Under the pieces are notes generated by a model. The model was not told the origin of the DNA. It did no database searches and worked only from the letters and a program-made list of their open reading frames with translations. A program made the position numbers and the translations under genes. Shown in pieces: positions 19,117 to 27,685 of a DNA stretch of 34,797 nucleotides (positions within the stretch are counted from its first letter, which is position 1; every line of letters begins with the position of its first letter). The stretch spans positions 1-34,797 of the forward strand of contig PLYU01000183.1 in NCBI GenBank assembly GCA_003153495.1, given 5' to 3'. The stretch comes from Myxococcales bacterium. GTDB lineage: Bacteria; Myxococcota_A; Polyangia; Polyangiales; Polyangiaceae.

Positions 19117-21165
19117 GTGCTGGGCGGTCCCGTCCTAGTGGTCGATGACGACTCTGTCAGTCGGCACGTCCTGATCCAGGCGCTCGCCAACGCGGGGCTC
19201 CCGCACGTCGCCGTCGGGTCGGGCACCGAGGCGCTCGAGCAGATCGACAGGGTGAGCCCGTCGATCGTCCTGCTCGATCTGGTGATGCCCCAGCCGGACG
19301 GCTACCAGATCCTCCGCATCCTCCGGTCGCGGCCCTCGACGCGAGATCTCCCCGTCGTCGTGCTCACGGCGCTGGAGGCCGACGAGGAGATCGCCAAGGT
19401 GTTCGAAGCCGGCGCCGACGACTTCGTCCGCAAGCCGTTCAAGCCGGTCGAGCTCGTGGCTCGCATCCGGGGCCAGCTGCGGGTCCGCGGCTTCGTCGAA
19501 GCCCTCGAGAAGAAGGAGCAGGACGCCCGGCTCGTGCTCGAGCTCACGCAGGCTCTCGCCTCCAACCTGGACTTTCGGGGGATTCTGTTCGCGGTGGTGC
19601 AGCGAATCGCGGACGTCGCCAAGGTCGATCGCGTGAGCATCGTCCTCGTCCGCGAAGCCGGGGACGTGGGCTACGTCGTCGCGGCGAGCGACGACGAACA
19701 GCTCCGCGATTTGCCGATCAGCCTCCCCAAGTACCCCGAGATCCAGCAGGTTCTGTCGAGCCGACAGCCTCTCGTCATCGCCGACGTGGCGACGCACCCG
19801 CTGCTCGAAATCGTGCGCCTCGAAGGACACAAGAGCGCGTTCAGCTCCCTCGCGATACTCCCGATCCTCTACGAGGGCCGCCCGATGGGCGTACTCTTCC
19901 TGCGCGCGAAGCACGCCTTCACCTTCGGGGACCGCGAGCTCGCGCTGTGCGGCACCGTGTCGAACGCCATGGCGATCGCGCTGCGCAACGCGCGCGTCAT
20001 GCAGACGCTGCGCGATCAGACCCAGCAGGTGACGGTCGCGCGTTTCGAGGCCGAGAGGCGGCTGCGCAACCTGCAGCGCTACGCCGACTTCTTCGAGAGC
20101 GCCGCCGACGGCATCGTCGTCATCGACGTGGAGGGGCGGCTGCTCTTCGCGAACCCGCGCGCCCAGGCCATCACGGAGTACACGGAGGCCGATCTCCAGG
20201 GCCGCCGCGTGGGTGACGTCTTCGTCGCCGAACAGGCGAGCCAGGCCCACGAGCTCCGCATGGGGTTCACCCAGGGCCGCTACCCCCAGAACGTCGACGT
20301 CCGCATTCGCAAGAAGACCGGGGCGGGCGCCATCCTCAGCGTGAACATCAATCCGGTGCTCCGCGAGGAGGGCGTGATCCTGTGCACGTTCCGCGACGTC
20401 ACCGCCGAGCGCGCCGTCGAGCACGAGCTCGTCCGCACGAAGGACTTCCTCCAGCGCGTCATCGACTCGTCGGTCGATGCGATCGTCAGCGCCGATTCGA
20501 AGGGGCGCATCCTGCTCGCCAACCCCGCCGCCGAGCGGATCTACGGAATCCCGACGTCGGAGCTTCTCGGGAGCGACGTGCGCAAGCGGTATCCGGAGGG
20601 TGTCGCGCGCGAGATCATGCGCCTCATCCGGGCCGGCGGCGGCCGCGTGCAAGGGCTTCGCACGGAACTCGCCAACGCGCACGGGGAGGCGGTGCCCGTC
20701 TCTCTGTCGGCCGCGCTCCTCTACGAGGGGGGCGAGTGGATCGGCACCGTCGGGATCTTCACCGACCTGCGCGAGAAGGTGCAGATGGAGCAGAGGCTCG
20801 CCCACGCGCAGGAGCAGCTCCTGGCTCAGGAGCGACAGGCGATCGTGGCCGAGCTTGCCGGGGCAACCGCCCACGAGCTCAACCAGCCGCTCACCAGCGT
20901 CATGGGCTACTCGGAGCTGCTGAAGCGGCGCCTCGAGCGGGGGAGCGGGGCTTACTCGGCAGCGGAGGTGATCTTCAACGAAGCCGAGCGGATGGCGGAG
21001 ATCGTTCGCAAGATTGGCCGGATCACGCGGTACGAGACGAAGTCGTACGTCGGGCACGCGCGAATCCTCGACCTGGAGCGATCGGCCCCGTCGTCGAGCT
21101 CGCGTGTCCCCGATGCTCCGCCTCCCGCCGGAGAGCCCGGTCCCAAGCCGCCGGCGAACGAGTAG
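19117..21165 (+). CDS. Receiver-GAF-PAS-PAS-HisKA protein lacking a HATPase_c domain
   Basis: Receiver (LVVDDDSVSRHVL, IVLLDLVMPQPDGYQIL, RKPFKPVEL), GAF-like region, two PAS regions (YADFFESAADGIVVIDVEGRLLFANP; VIDSSVDAIVSADSKGRILLANP), H-box AHELNQPLTSVMGYSELL. Ends in a Pro/Ser-rich tail with no N, G1 or G2 boxes. Confidence 0.88.
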   Translation: MLGGPVLVVDDDSVSRHVLIQALANAGLPHVAVGSGTEALEQIDRVSPSIVLLDLVMPQPDGYQILRILRSRPSTRDLPVVVLTALEADEEIAKVFEAGADDFVRKPFKPVELVARIRGQLRVRGFVEALEKKEQDARLVLELTQALASNLDFRGILFAVVQRIADVAKVDRVSIVLVREAGDVGYVVAASDDEQLRDLPISLPKYPEIQQVLSSRQPLVIADVATHPLLEIVRLEGHKSAFSSLAILPILYEGRPMGVLFLRAKHAFTFGDRELALCGTVSNAMAIALRNARVMQTLRDQTQQVTVARFEAERRLRNLQRYADFFESAADGIVVIDVEGRLLFANPRAQAITEYTEADLQGRRVGDVFVAEQASQAHELRMGFTQGRYPQNVDVRIRKKTGAGAILSVNINPVLREEGVILCTFRDVTAERAVEHELVRTKDFLQRVIDSSVDAIVSADSKGRILLANPAAERIYGIPTSELLGSDVRKRYPEGVAREIMRLIRAGGGRVQGLRTELANAHGEAVPVSLSAALLYEGGEWIGTVGIFTDLREKVQMEQRLAHAQEQLLAQERQAIVAELAGATAHELNQPLTSVMGYSELLKRRLERGSGAYSAAEVIFNEAERMAEIVRKIGRITRYETKSYVGHARILDLERSAPSSSSRVPDAPPPAGEPGPKPPANE

Positions 21166-21174
21166 GGGCCGGCG

Positions 21175-22470
21175 ATGATCAAAGGACCGATGCCGACGGA
21201 CCCGGGCGACGAGAGCGCCATCGGCGTGGCCCGTCCCAGCGGGGTGGCTCCCCTCGGCGACTACGAGAACTCCTCGTCACGCCCGTGCCTTCCCGGCGCC
21301 GTGCCCGTCGGCTGGCTGGATCGTCTGCTGCTGGCCGTGCTGGATCTGCCTCTGTCGGCGGGGGAGCGCGCGGTCGCGGAGGCGATTGTCGACGCGGTAG
21401 CTGGGAGCCTCCCCGGGTACGCGGTCGGTGCCTGTCTGGTGACCGACTTCGACGGTGGCTCGAGCGAGCAGATCTCCGTGAAGAGACTGCCTCAGGGCAT
21501 GGCCGAGCGGATCGCTCCCGGCGTCGACCCTACCCGGCTGTTCCCCAGCCTTCCGCACGAGTACGTCGCGCACATCCCCGGCGTCGCCGCGGGTTCCACG
21601 CTGCATCTCGGCTCGGACGGCCCGGAGCTCGAGCGCGACGGAGCCCCGCAGATCCACCTCCTCGAGCGCGCGGCGATGGTCCTGGGCCGGGCGTTGCCAG
21701 CCGCCAGGGCCACAGTCCTCGCGGGCCGGCAGCGGAGCGGAACGGCGCTCGAGCAGCGGATGATCCAGGCCGACAAGCTCGCGACGTTCGGCCAGATCGC
21801 GGCGGGCTTCGTTCACGAGCTCAATAACCCGCTCACCTCCATCATCGCCTACTCCGACTACCTCGCCCGCAAGGCGGCGGACGGGCGGGAGCGGGATCCC
21901 GAGGACGTGGAGAGGCTGCGCCGCATCAGCGAGTCGGCCAACCGGATCCTGCGTTTCACCAGGGAGCTGGTGAGCTATGCGCGCCCCTCGCGCGGGGCGG
22001 TCGAGCCGGTCATGCTGCACACGGCGATCGATCAGGCGGTCGCGTTCTGCGAGCACGTGCTCTCGGCCTCGAACGTACGGGTCGTACGGGCCTACGGGGC
22101 CGAGGTGCAGACCGTGCGCGGAGCCAGCGAGCAGCTCGTCCAGGTGTTCGTGAATCTTCTGACGAACGCCTGCCAGGCTGCGCCCGCGACGGGCGGGCGC
22201 GTCGTCGTCACCACGTCGTGCCCGCCCGGGCCGGTGGAAAGGGTCGTCATCGTGGTCGAGGACGACGGCAGCGGCATCGCCCCCGACCACCTGGCGCAGG
22301 TGTTCGTGCCGTTCTTCACGACCAGGGGTGACAAGCACGGCACCGGGCTGGGGCTGTCGATCGTGAAGAGCATCGTCGACGCCCACTACGGAGAGATCCG
22401 CGTCGACAGCCAGTGCGGCCGCGGAACGCGCTTCGTGATCGAGCTCCCCGTCGGCTCGAAGCAAGAATAG
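21175..22470 (+). CDS. Sensor histidine kinase (HisKA + HATPase_c)
   Basis: H-box ATFGQIAAGFVHELNNPLTSIIAYSDYL; N-box QVFVNLLTNACQA; DDGSGIAPDHLAQVFVPFFTTRGDKHGTGLGLSIVKSIVDAHYGEI. Confidence 0.93.
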   Translation: MIKGPMPTDPGDESAIGVARPSGVAPLGDYENSSSRPCLPGAVPVGWLDRLLLAVLDLPLSAGERAVAEAIVDAVAGSLPGYAVGACLVTDFDGGSSEQISVKRLPQGMAERIAPGVDPTRLFPSLPHEYVAHIPGVAAGSTLHLGSDGPELERDGAPQIHLLERAAMVLGRALPAARATVLAGRQRSGTALEQRMIQADKLATFGQIAAGFVHELNNPLTSIIAYSDYLARKAADGRERDPEDVERLRRISESANRILRFTRELVSYARPSRGAVEPVMLHTAIDQAVAFCEHVLSASNVRVVRAYGAEVQTVRGASEQLVQVFVNLLTNACQAAPATGGRVVVTTSCPPGPVERVVIVVEDDGSGIAPDHLAQVFVPFFTTRGDKHGTGLGLSIVKSIVDAHYGEIRVDSQCGRGTRFVIELPVGSKQE

Positions 22471-22519
22471 CGTTTACACTTCCTTTCGGCGTCAGCTACC
22501 GTTTTGCTCCGGGCTGCCA

Positions 22520-23287
22520 ATGTCGGACGCGAAGCGAAGAGCCTGGGCGCGCCGACCGACCCCTGCCGTCTACGCGGCGACCGTGCTCGTCTGGACCCTG
22601 GCGAGCGGGACGCTGCTAGCTGGCCCTTACGCGGCCGCCCCGTCGTCGGGGGTGAAGGGGCGGGTCGCCGGCTGGGAGAAGCTCGTTCCCCAAGTCTACG
22701 CCGACGCCGCCAAGGGCGACTCCCACCATTACACGTGGCGTGAGCCGTCCCCGACGGTGAAGCAGGAGTTCCGGCGGCTCTCGGCCGACGTCGCGCGCGA
22801 CCTGTGCGTCGTGGCGATCGGCGGCGGCGCTGGTGCCGCGGCGCCTCCCCACGAGCCTCTGAGCGTGAAGGTCACGGGAGGCCGCGCCAGCCATTCGACG
22901 ATCGTCCTGTCCCCGGGATCCCGCCTGAGCTTCAAGAACGTGGACCCCTTCTCCCACGCGCTCTACGAGGTCGGCAACCCGCAGTGGGTCCCCAGCCAGA
23001 TCGCCGCGGGATCGACGCGCGAGTGGGCGGCCAGCGCTCCGGGGCTTCACCAGATCCGTGATCAGCTCTTCCCGAGCTTCGTCGTGTACGTCGTGGTCGA
23101 CCCGGCCGCGGTCGAGCTGGCCTTTCCGGACCACGAGGGCTCCTTTGCCATGGCGCTGCCGCAGGGCGAGTACGCCATCAAGGCGTACTTCGACGGCAAG
23201 CCCGTAGGGAAGAACAGCGTGCATGTCGGCGAGAGAGGCCTCGAGATGAAAGAACCGCTTGCCGTCGGAGGCGGGGAACCGAAGTGA
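22520..23287 (+). CDS. Secreted cupredoxin-like protein
   Basis: N-terminal hydrophobic segment; PGSRLSFKNVDPFSHALYEVGN...AGSTREWAASAPGLHQIRDQLFPSFVVYVVV resembles a degenerate cupredoxin-like fold. Confidence 0.55.
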   Translation: MSDAKRRAWARRPTPAVYAATVLVWTLASGTLLAGPYAAAPSSGVKGRVAGWEKLVPQVYADAAKGDSHHYTWREPSPTVKQEFRRLSADVARDLCVVAIGGGAGAAAPPHEPLSVKVTGGRASHSTIVLSPGSRLSFKNVDPFSHALYEVGNPQWVPSQIAAGSTREWAASAPGLHQIRDQLFPSFVVYVVVDPAAVELAFPDHEGSFAMALPQGEYAIKAYFDGKPVGKNSVHVGERGLEMKEPLAVGGGEPK

Positions 23288-25020
23288 TGATCCTCTCGCG
23301 CGTCTGGTACGTGCTCCTCGGGCTCGCCGTCGCCGTCGCCCTCTATGTCGTCTACGTCGCGGTAGGGCAGCACAATCGCCGGGGCACGCTCGCCCTCAAG
23401 GAAGGCCTCGCTTCCGACAGTCAGACCGTCGAGTGGGCACTCAAGATCGACGCCCGGCGCCGCCTCGATGCCCTGCTGCCGGGGAGCGTCGACGCCGCCC
23501 TCCAGCAGGCCCTCGTGGGCGCCAACGGGGCGAAAGACGGCAAGCTGCCCGACAAGGCGAAGGCGGACGCAAGGAAGGCGCTGGCGACCATCCACGACGC
23601 CATCCCGGCCGACTGGAGGTGCGACGCGCTCTTCGCCGTCGACCGCGAAGGCCGGGTCGTCGCCGAGGTGGGGTACGAGGCGGCCGCCACCAACGACGAC
23701 TTCGAGCTCGGCGGCTATCCGGCCGTCAACGACGCGCTCCACGGCTGGCTGAGGGACGACGTCTGGGTGCTCGGCGGCAAGATGTACGTCATCGCCGCGC
23801 GCCCCGTCGAATACGACGTGACGCAGCGTCCGGCCGGGGCGATCGTCGGCTTGAACGAGGTCAGCCGCAAGCTCGCGGACGACCTGGCGAAGCGCACTCG
23901 CACCAACATCGCTTTCTTCGCGTCGGGGCAGCGTGTCGCCGGGGGAGTCGGGGTCGAGGGCTTCGACCCGGAGAAGCTCGACGCAGTCGCGAACGACCTG
24001 AAGAGCATCGACGACAGGACCTACGGGGCCGCGGGGCGATCGGACGTGCGGATGATCTCGGATGAGCTGGGCGCCATGTACGCCCGCCTGCCGGGTGACG
24101 CCTGGGCGCTCGGGGGCGGGTTCGCGGTGGCGCGCAGCGGAGCCGTGCTCGCCAGCCCGCTCGGGTTCCTGAGCAGCGCTGACGACAAGGACAAAGCGAA
24201 CGTGCCCTGGCTCTTGCTGGCCGGCGCGGTCCTCGCGGCAGCGCTCGTCGGCATCGGTCTCACGGTGCTCGAGCACTCCCAGCCCCTGGGCGAGCTGGTC
24301 ATGCAGGCGGATCGGCTCAAGAGGGGCGCCATGGAGGGGCTGCAGGTGGCGCGGTTTCGAGGCGCGTACCGGCTCGCGGCGCAGAGCATCAACGAGGGGA
24401 TCGAGCGCGCAATCGAGCGGGCTGGCGGGGTGACGCGGAAGCCCGCAGACCTCGAGTCGATCCTCGGACCGGCGCCGGCGCAGCCTTCGATGAGCGCCTT
24501 CTCCTTCCCGACCGCGGACGGTGCTCCCTCGGCGCCTTCGTCGGGGTCGGCGTCCTCTCCGGGAGTGCACCCGTCGTGGATGAGCGCACCCACGGCCCCG
24601 AGGATGAACAATCCGCTCGCGGGAGCGGGTGTCTCGGGCCCCAGGCCGCCGTTTCCTTCCCCGGGGAACCGCCCGGCGCCTCCGCCCCCTGCTCCGAGGC
24701 CCTTCACTGCGGCTCCGAACGACGACGACGAGGCGACGACGGTGGGGGCCGTTCCTGCCGAGCTCATGGCCGAGGCGGCGGGTGGCAACAGGGCCGCCGC
24801 CGAGGATGCAGCCGAATGGCCGTCCGTCTACGAGGCCTTCACGCGCACCAGGCAGCAGTGCGGCGAATCGATCGAGGGGCTGACGTTCGAGAAGTTCTGC
24901 CACACGCTGCGCAAGCATCGCGACGCTCTCGTCGTGCGCCACGGGTGCAAGCGCGTGAAGTTCAACGTATCCGTGAAGGACGGCAAAGCTTCCCTGAAGG
25001 CCATGCCCATCAAGGATTGA
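23284..25020 (+). CDS. Membrane sensor-like protein (extracytoplasmic Cache-like region, second TM/HAMP-like region, conserved C-terminal domain resembling MXAN_5187)
   Basis: N-terminal TM (VWYVLLGLAVAVALYVVYVAV), second TM (WLLLAGAVLAAALVGIGLTVL), Pro-rich linker, C-terminal TFEKFCHTLRKHRDALVVRHGCKRVKFNVSVKDGKASLKAMPIKD. Confidence 0.65.
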   Translation: MMILSRVWYVLLGLAVAVALYVVYVAVGQHNRRGTLALKEGLASDSQTVEWALKIDARRRLDALLPGSVDAALQQALVGANGAKDGKLPDKAKADARKALATIHDAIPADWRCDALFAVDREGRVVAEVGYEAAATNDDFELGGYPAVNDALHGWLRDDVWVLGGKMYVIAARPVEYDVTQRPAGAIVGLNEVSRKLADDLAKRTRTNIAFFASGQRVAGGVGVEGFDPEKLDAVANDLKSIDDRTYGAAGRSDVRMISDELGAMYARLPGDAWALGGGFAVARSGAVLASPLGFLSSADDKDKANVPWLLLAGAVLAAALVGIGLTVLEHSQPLGELVMQADRLKRGAMEGLQVARFRGAYRLAAQSINEGIERAIERAGGVTRKPADLESILGPAPAQPSMSAFSFPTADGAPSAPSSGSASSPGVHPSWMSAPTAPRMNNPLAGAGVSGPRPPFPSPGNRPAPPPPAPRPFTAAPNDDDEATTVGAVPAELMAEAAGGNRAAAEDAAEWPSVYEAFTRTRQQCGESIEGLTFEKFCHTLRKHRDALVVRHGCKRVKFNVSVKDGKASLKAMPIKD

Positions 25021-25034
25021 TCTGCGAGGAGCTC

Positions 25035-26006
25035 ATGAGCAGCGAAGAAGTCCGCAAGGTGATCATCATCGGGTCGGGCCCCGCCGGGCACACGGCCGCG
25101 ATCTACGCCGCGAGGGCCAATCTCCGGCCCCTGATGTTCGAGGGGCTGGCGCGAGGCGGCATTCCCGGCGGCCAGCTCATGATCACCAACGACGTCGAGA
25201 ACTACCCCGGCTTCCCGGAGAAGATCACCGGCCCGGACCTGATGAAGGCGTTCCGCGACCAGTCCGCCGCGCAAGGGGTCGAGATCGTCACCGACGACGT
25301 GAACAAGGTAGACCTGAGCGAGCGGCCCTTCACCGTCTGGGCAGGCGACGACAACCAACCGCATCGGGCGCGCACCCTCGTCATCGCCACCGGCGCGCAG
25401 GCGAAGTGGCTCGGGCTCGAGAGCGAAGCGGCGCTGCAGGGCAAGGGCGTGAGCGCGTGCGCCGTCTGCGACGGCGCCTTCTTCCGCAACCAGGACGTCA
25501 TGATCGTCGGCGGCGGCGACACGGCGATGGAGGAGGCGACCTACCTGTCGGGCCTGTGCAGGACGGTGACGCTCGTCCACCGGCGGGGCGAGCTGCGCGC
25601 GAGCAAGACGATGCAAGACCGTGTCCTTTCGAACCCGAAGATCAAGGTGCTCTACGACTCGATGGTCGAGGAGGTGCTCGACGTCACGAAGGGCGAGGTG
25701 ACCGGGGCGCGCGTTCGCAACGCGAAGACCAATGAGACCTCGGTCGTCGCCGTCACGGGGCTCTTCGTGGCGATCGGCCACACGCCGAACACGGACCTGT
25801 TCCGGGGCCAGCTCGAGCTCCACGACAACGGCTACATCAAGACGAAGCCGGGCAGCTCGTACACGAGCGTCGCCGGGGTCTTCGCTTGCGGCGACGTGCA
25901 AGACTTCACCTACAGGCAGGCAGTGACCGCGGCCGGCAGCGGCTGCATGGCCGCGCTCGATGCCGAGCGGTGGATGGGGCAAACGGAGCACGGCGGTCCG
26001 CACTGA
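25035..26006 (+). CDS. trxB: Thioredoxin-disulfide reductase
   Basis: IIIGSGPAGHTAAIYAARA, GGIPGGQLMITNDVENYPGFP, redox motif CAVCDGAFF, MIVGGGDTAMEEATYLS, FACGDVQDFTYRQAVTAAGSGCMAA. Confidence 0.95.
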   Translation: MSSEEVRKVIIIGSGPAGHTAAIYAARANLRPLMFEGLARGGIPGGQLMITNDVENYPGFPEKITGPDLMKAFRDQSAAQGVEIVTDDVNKVDLSERPFTVWAGDDNQPHRARTLVIATGAQAKWLGLESEAALQGKGVSACAVCDGAFFRNQDVMIVGGGDTAMEEATYLSGLCRTVTLVHRRGELRASKTMQDRVLSNPKIKVLYDSMVEEVLDVTKGEVTGARVRNAKTNETSVVAVTGLFVAIGHTPNTDLFRGQLELHDNGYIKTKPGSSYTSVAGVFACGDVQDFTYRQAVTAAGSGCMAALDAERWMGQTEHGGPH

Positions 26007-26084
26007 GTGGACCGCCTCGGCCCGGTCGTCGTACGCTCGGGCGTCCCCGTGCCCGCTACGTCCCCGGCCACGCTCGCCGCGCCG

Positions 26085-26549
26085 ATGACTGAACGCGAGG
26101 AGCAGCTCGCGCGCGTGCCGTTCTTCGACGGGCTCACGCGGGAGGGGCTCACGCTCATCGCCCAGGCCACGGCGGAGGAGACTCACGCGACGGGAACCAA
26201 GATCTTCCAGTTCGGAGACATGGGCGACAAGCTCTTCATCATCGTGGAGGGCAAAGTGCGGATCTCGCGGGAGGTCCCCGGGATGGGCGAAGAGGCCCTC
26301 GCCGTGCTCGGGCCGGGCGAGGTCTTCGGCGAGATGGCGTTGATCGACGAGGCGCCGCGCTCGGCGGACGCGCGTGTCCACGAGCGCTGCCGCTTGCTCG
26401 TCATCACGAAGGAGACCTTCGATGACCTCCTCTTCCTGCACAAGGATCTGGCTTACGAGGTGCTCTGGACGTGCGTACGGCTTCTGTCCACGCGCCTGCG
26501 CGAGACCAACGAGAAGCTGACGTTTCTCACGGCGAGCGCGAAGTTCTGA
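26085..26549 (+). CDS. Cyclic nucleotide-binding domain protein
   Basis: VPFFDGLTREGLTLIAQ, IVEGKVRISR, GEVFGEMALIDEAPRSADARV phosphate-binding cassette; no obvious C-terminal HTH. Alternative GTG start at 26007. Confidence 0.88.
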   Translation: MTEREEQLARVPFFDGLTREGLTLIAQATAEETHATGTKIFQFGDMGDKLFIIVEGKVRISREVPGMGEEALAVLGPGEVFGEMALIDEAPRSADARVHERCRLLVITKETFDDLLFLHKDLAYEVLWTCVRLLSTRLRETNEKLTFLTASAKF

Positions 26550-26624
26550 GCTTGCGCAGGGCCTGGACCGCCCACGTGGGAATGGAGATGAAGCTCCTGG
26601 ACAGGTGGGGAAAGAGCGCCTTTC

Positions 26625-26653
26625 TTGACGATAGAACGCGCGTTCAGTAGCCT
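26625..26653 (+). promoter_or_regulatory. lexA promoter with putative SOS box GAACGCGCGTTC
   Basis: TTGACG (26625-26630), perfect 12-bp palindrome GAACGCGCGTTC (26634-26645), weak -10 TAGCCT (26648-26653); lexA starts at 26663. Confidence 0.7.
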
Positions 26654-26662
26654 TCGGGGCAC

Positions 26663-27325
26663 ATGCAAGGGCTCACGCAGCGTCAGCAGATGGTTCTCGA
26701 TTTCATCCGCGAGTCGATCCAGGACCGAGGCTACCCGCCGACGCTCCGTGAGATCGGCGCGCGCATGGGCATCCGGTCGACCAACGGCGTGAACGACCAC
26801 CTGCGGGCCCTCGAGCGCAAGGGGTACCTCACTCGCGAAGACATGAAGTCGCGTGCGCTGCGGCCGACGAGCCTCGGTACGCCGGTCCTGGGAGAGGCGG
26901 GCGCGCTCCCCGAGCCGGCCAACGACGTCGACCTCGTCGAGATCCAGGTCCTCGGCCGCGTGGCGGCGGGCCTGCCCCTGCTCGCCGAGGAGCACGTCAT
27001 CGACACCGTCCGCATCGACCGCACCCTCGTCAAGGGCGGGCGCGACGTCTTCGGGCTCAAGGTGCACGGCGATTCGATGATCGACGCCGGAATCCTCAGC
27101 GGCGACTACATCTTCGTGAAGAAGCAGCTCACGGCGAGCCGCGGGGAGATCGTCGTGGCGCTCATCGGCGACGAGGCCACCGTCAAGTACTACTTCCCCG
27201 AGAAGGACCACGTACGGTTCCAGCCCGCCAACAGGACCATGGCGCCCATCTACGTGAGGGCGGCGGATTTCAAGCCCACGATGCTGCTGGGAGTCGTGGT
27301 GGGAGTCTTCCGGCGCATCGGCTGA
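26663..27325 (+). CDS. lexA: Transcriptional repressor LexA
   Basis: LTQRQQMVLDFIRESIQDRGYPPTLREIGARMGIRSTNGVNDHLRALERKGYL; VLGRVAAGLPLLAEE cleavage region; GDSMIDAGILSGDYIFV and DEATVKYY catalytic regions. Confidence 0.96.
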   Translation: MQGLTQRQQMVLDFIRESIQDRGYPPTLREIGARMGIRSTNGVNDHLRALERKGYLTREDMKSRALRPTSLGTPVLGEAGALPEPANDVDLVEIQVLGRVAAGLPLLAEEHVIDTVRIDRTLVKGGRDVFGLKVHGDSMIDAGILSGDYIFVKKQLTASRGEIVVALIGDEATVKYYFPEKDHVRFQPANRTMAPIYVRAADFKPTMLLGVVVGVFRRIG

Positions 27326-27388
27326 AGACGGGCGGGTGAAGGGCGCTTGACCGTTCGTTCGCGCGGACGGTACCGTCTGGCGCGAGCG

Positions 27389-27685
27389 ATGCGGATCGCG
27401 ACTCTGGCCCTGATCTCTGCGTTGAGCGGCGCCATCGGGTGCGGGGGTGTTCAGTACTCCATCACCGCGAGCGCGGCGTCGTCGCGCGTGGCAGAAGCAA
27501 AGGCGCTGGGGGCTGAGCAGCTCGCGCCCTACGAGTACTACTTCGCCAAGGAGCATCTGGAGCAGGCGCAGCTCGAAGCGTCCGAGGCGAGCTACTCGGA
27601 CGCGACGAACCTCGCCGAGGAGGCGGAGGAGCACGCGTCCACCGCCATCGAGCTCACCCAGAAGGCTCGCCGCGCGCGGCCATGA
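27389..27685 (+). CDS. DUF4398-like lipoprotein
   Basis: Short lipoprotein-like signal (SALSGAIGCGG), then AKALGAEQLAPYEYYFAKEHLEQAQLEASEASYSDATNLAEEAEEHA; overlaps the OmpA gene by 4 bp (ATGA). Confidence 0.75.
   Translation: MRIATLALISALSGAIGCGGVQYSITASAASSRVAEAKALGAEQLAPYEYYFAKEHLEQAQLEASEASYSDATNLAEEAEEHASTAIELTQKARRARP

Noticed and set aside
23062-24942. 626-aa antisense ORF opposite the Cache-like gene
   Set aside because: Low-complexity shadow ORF; no conserved features.
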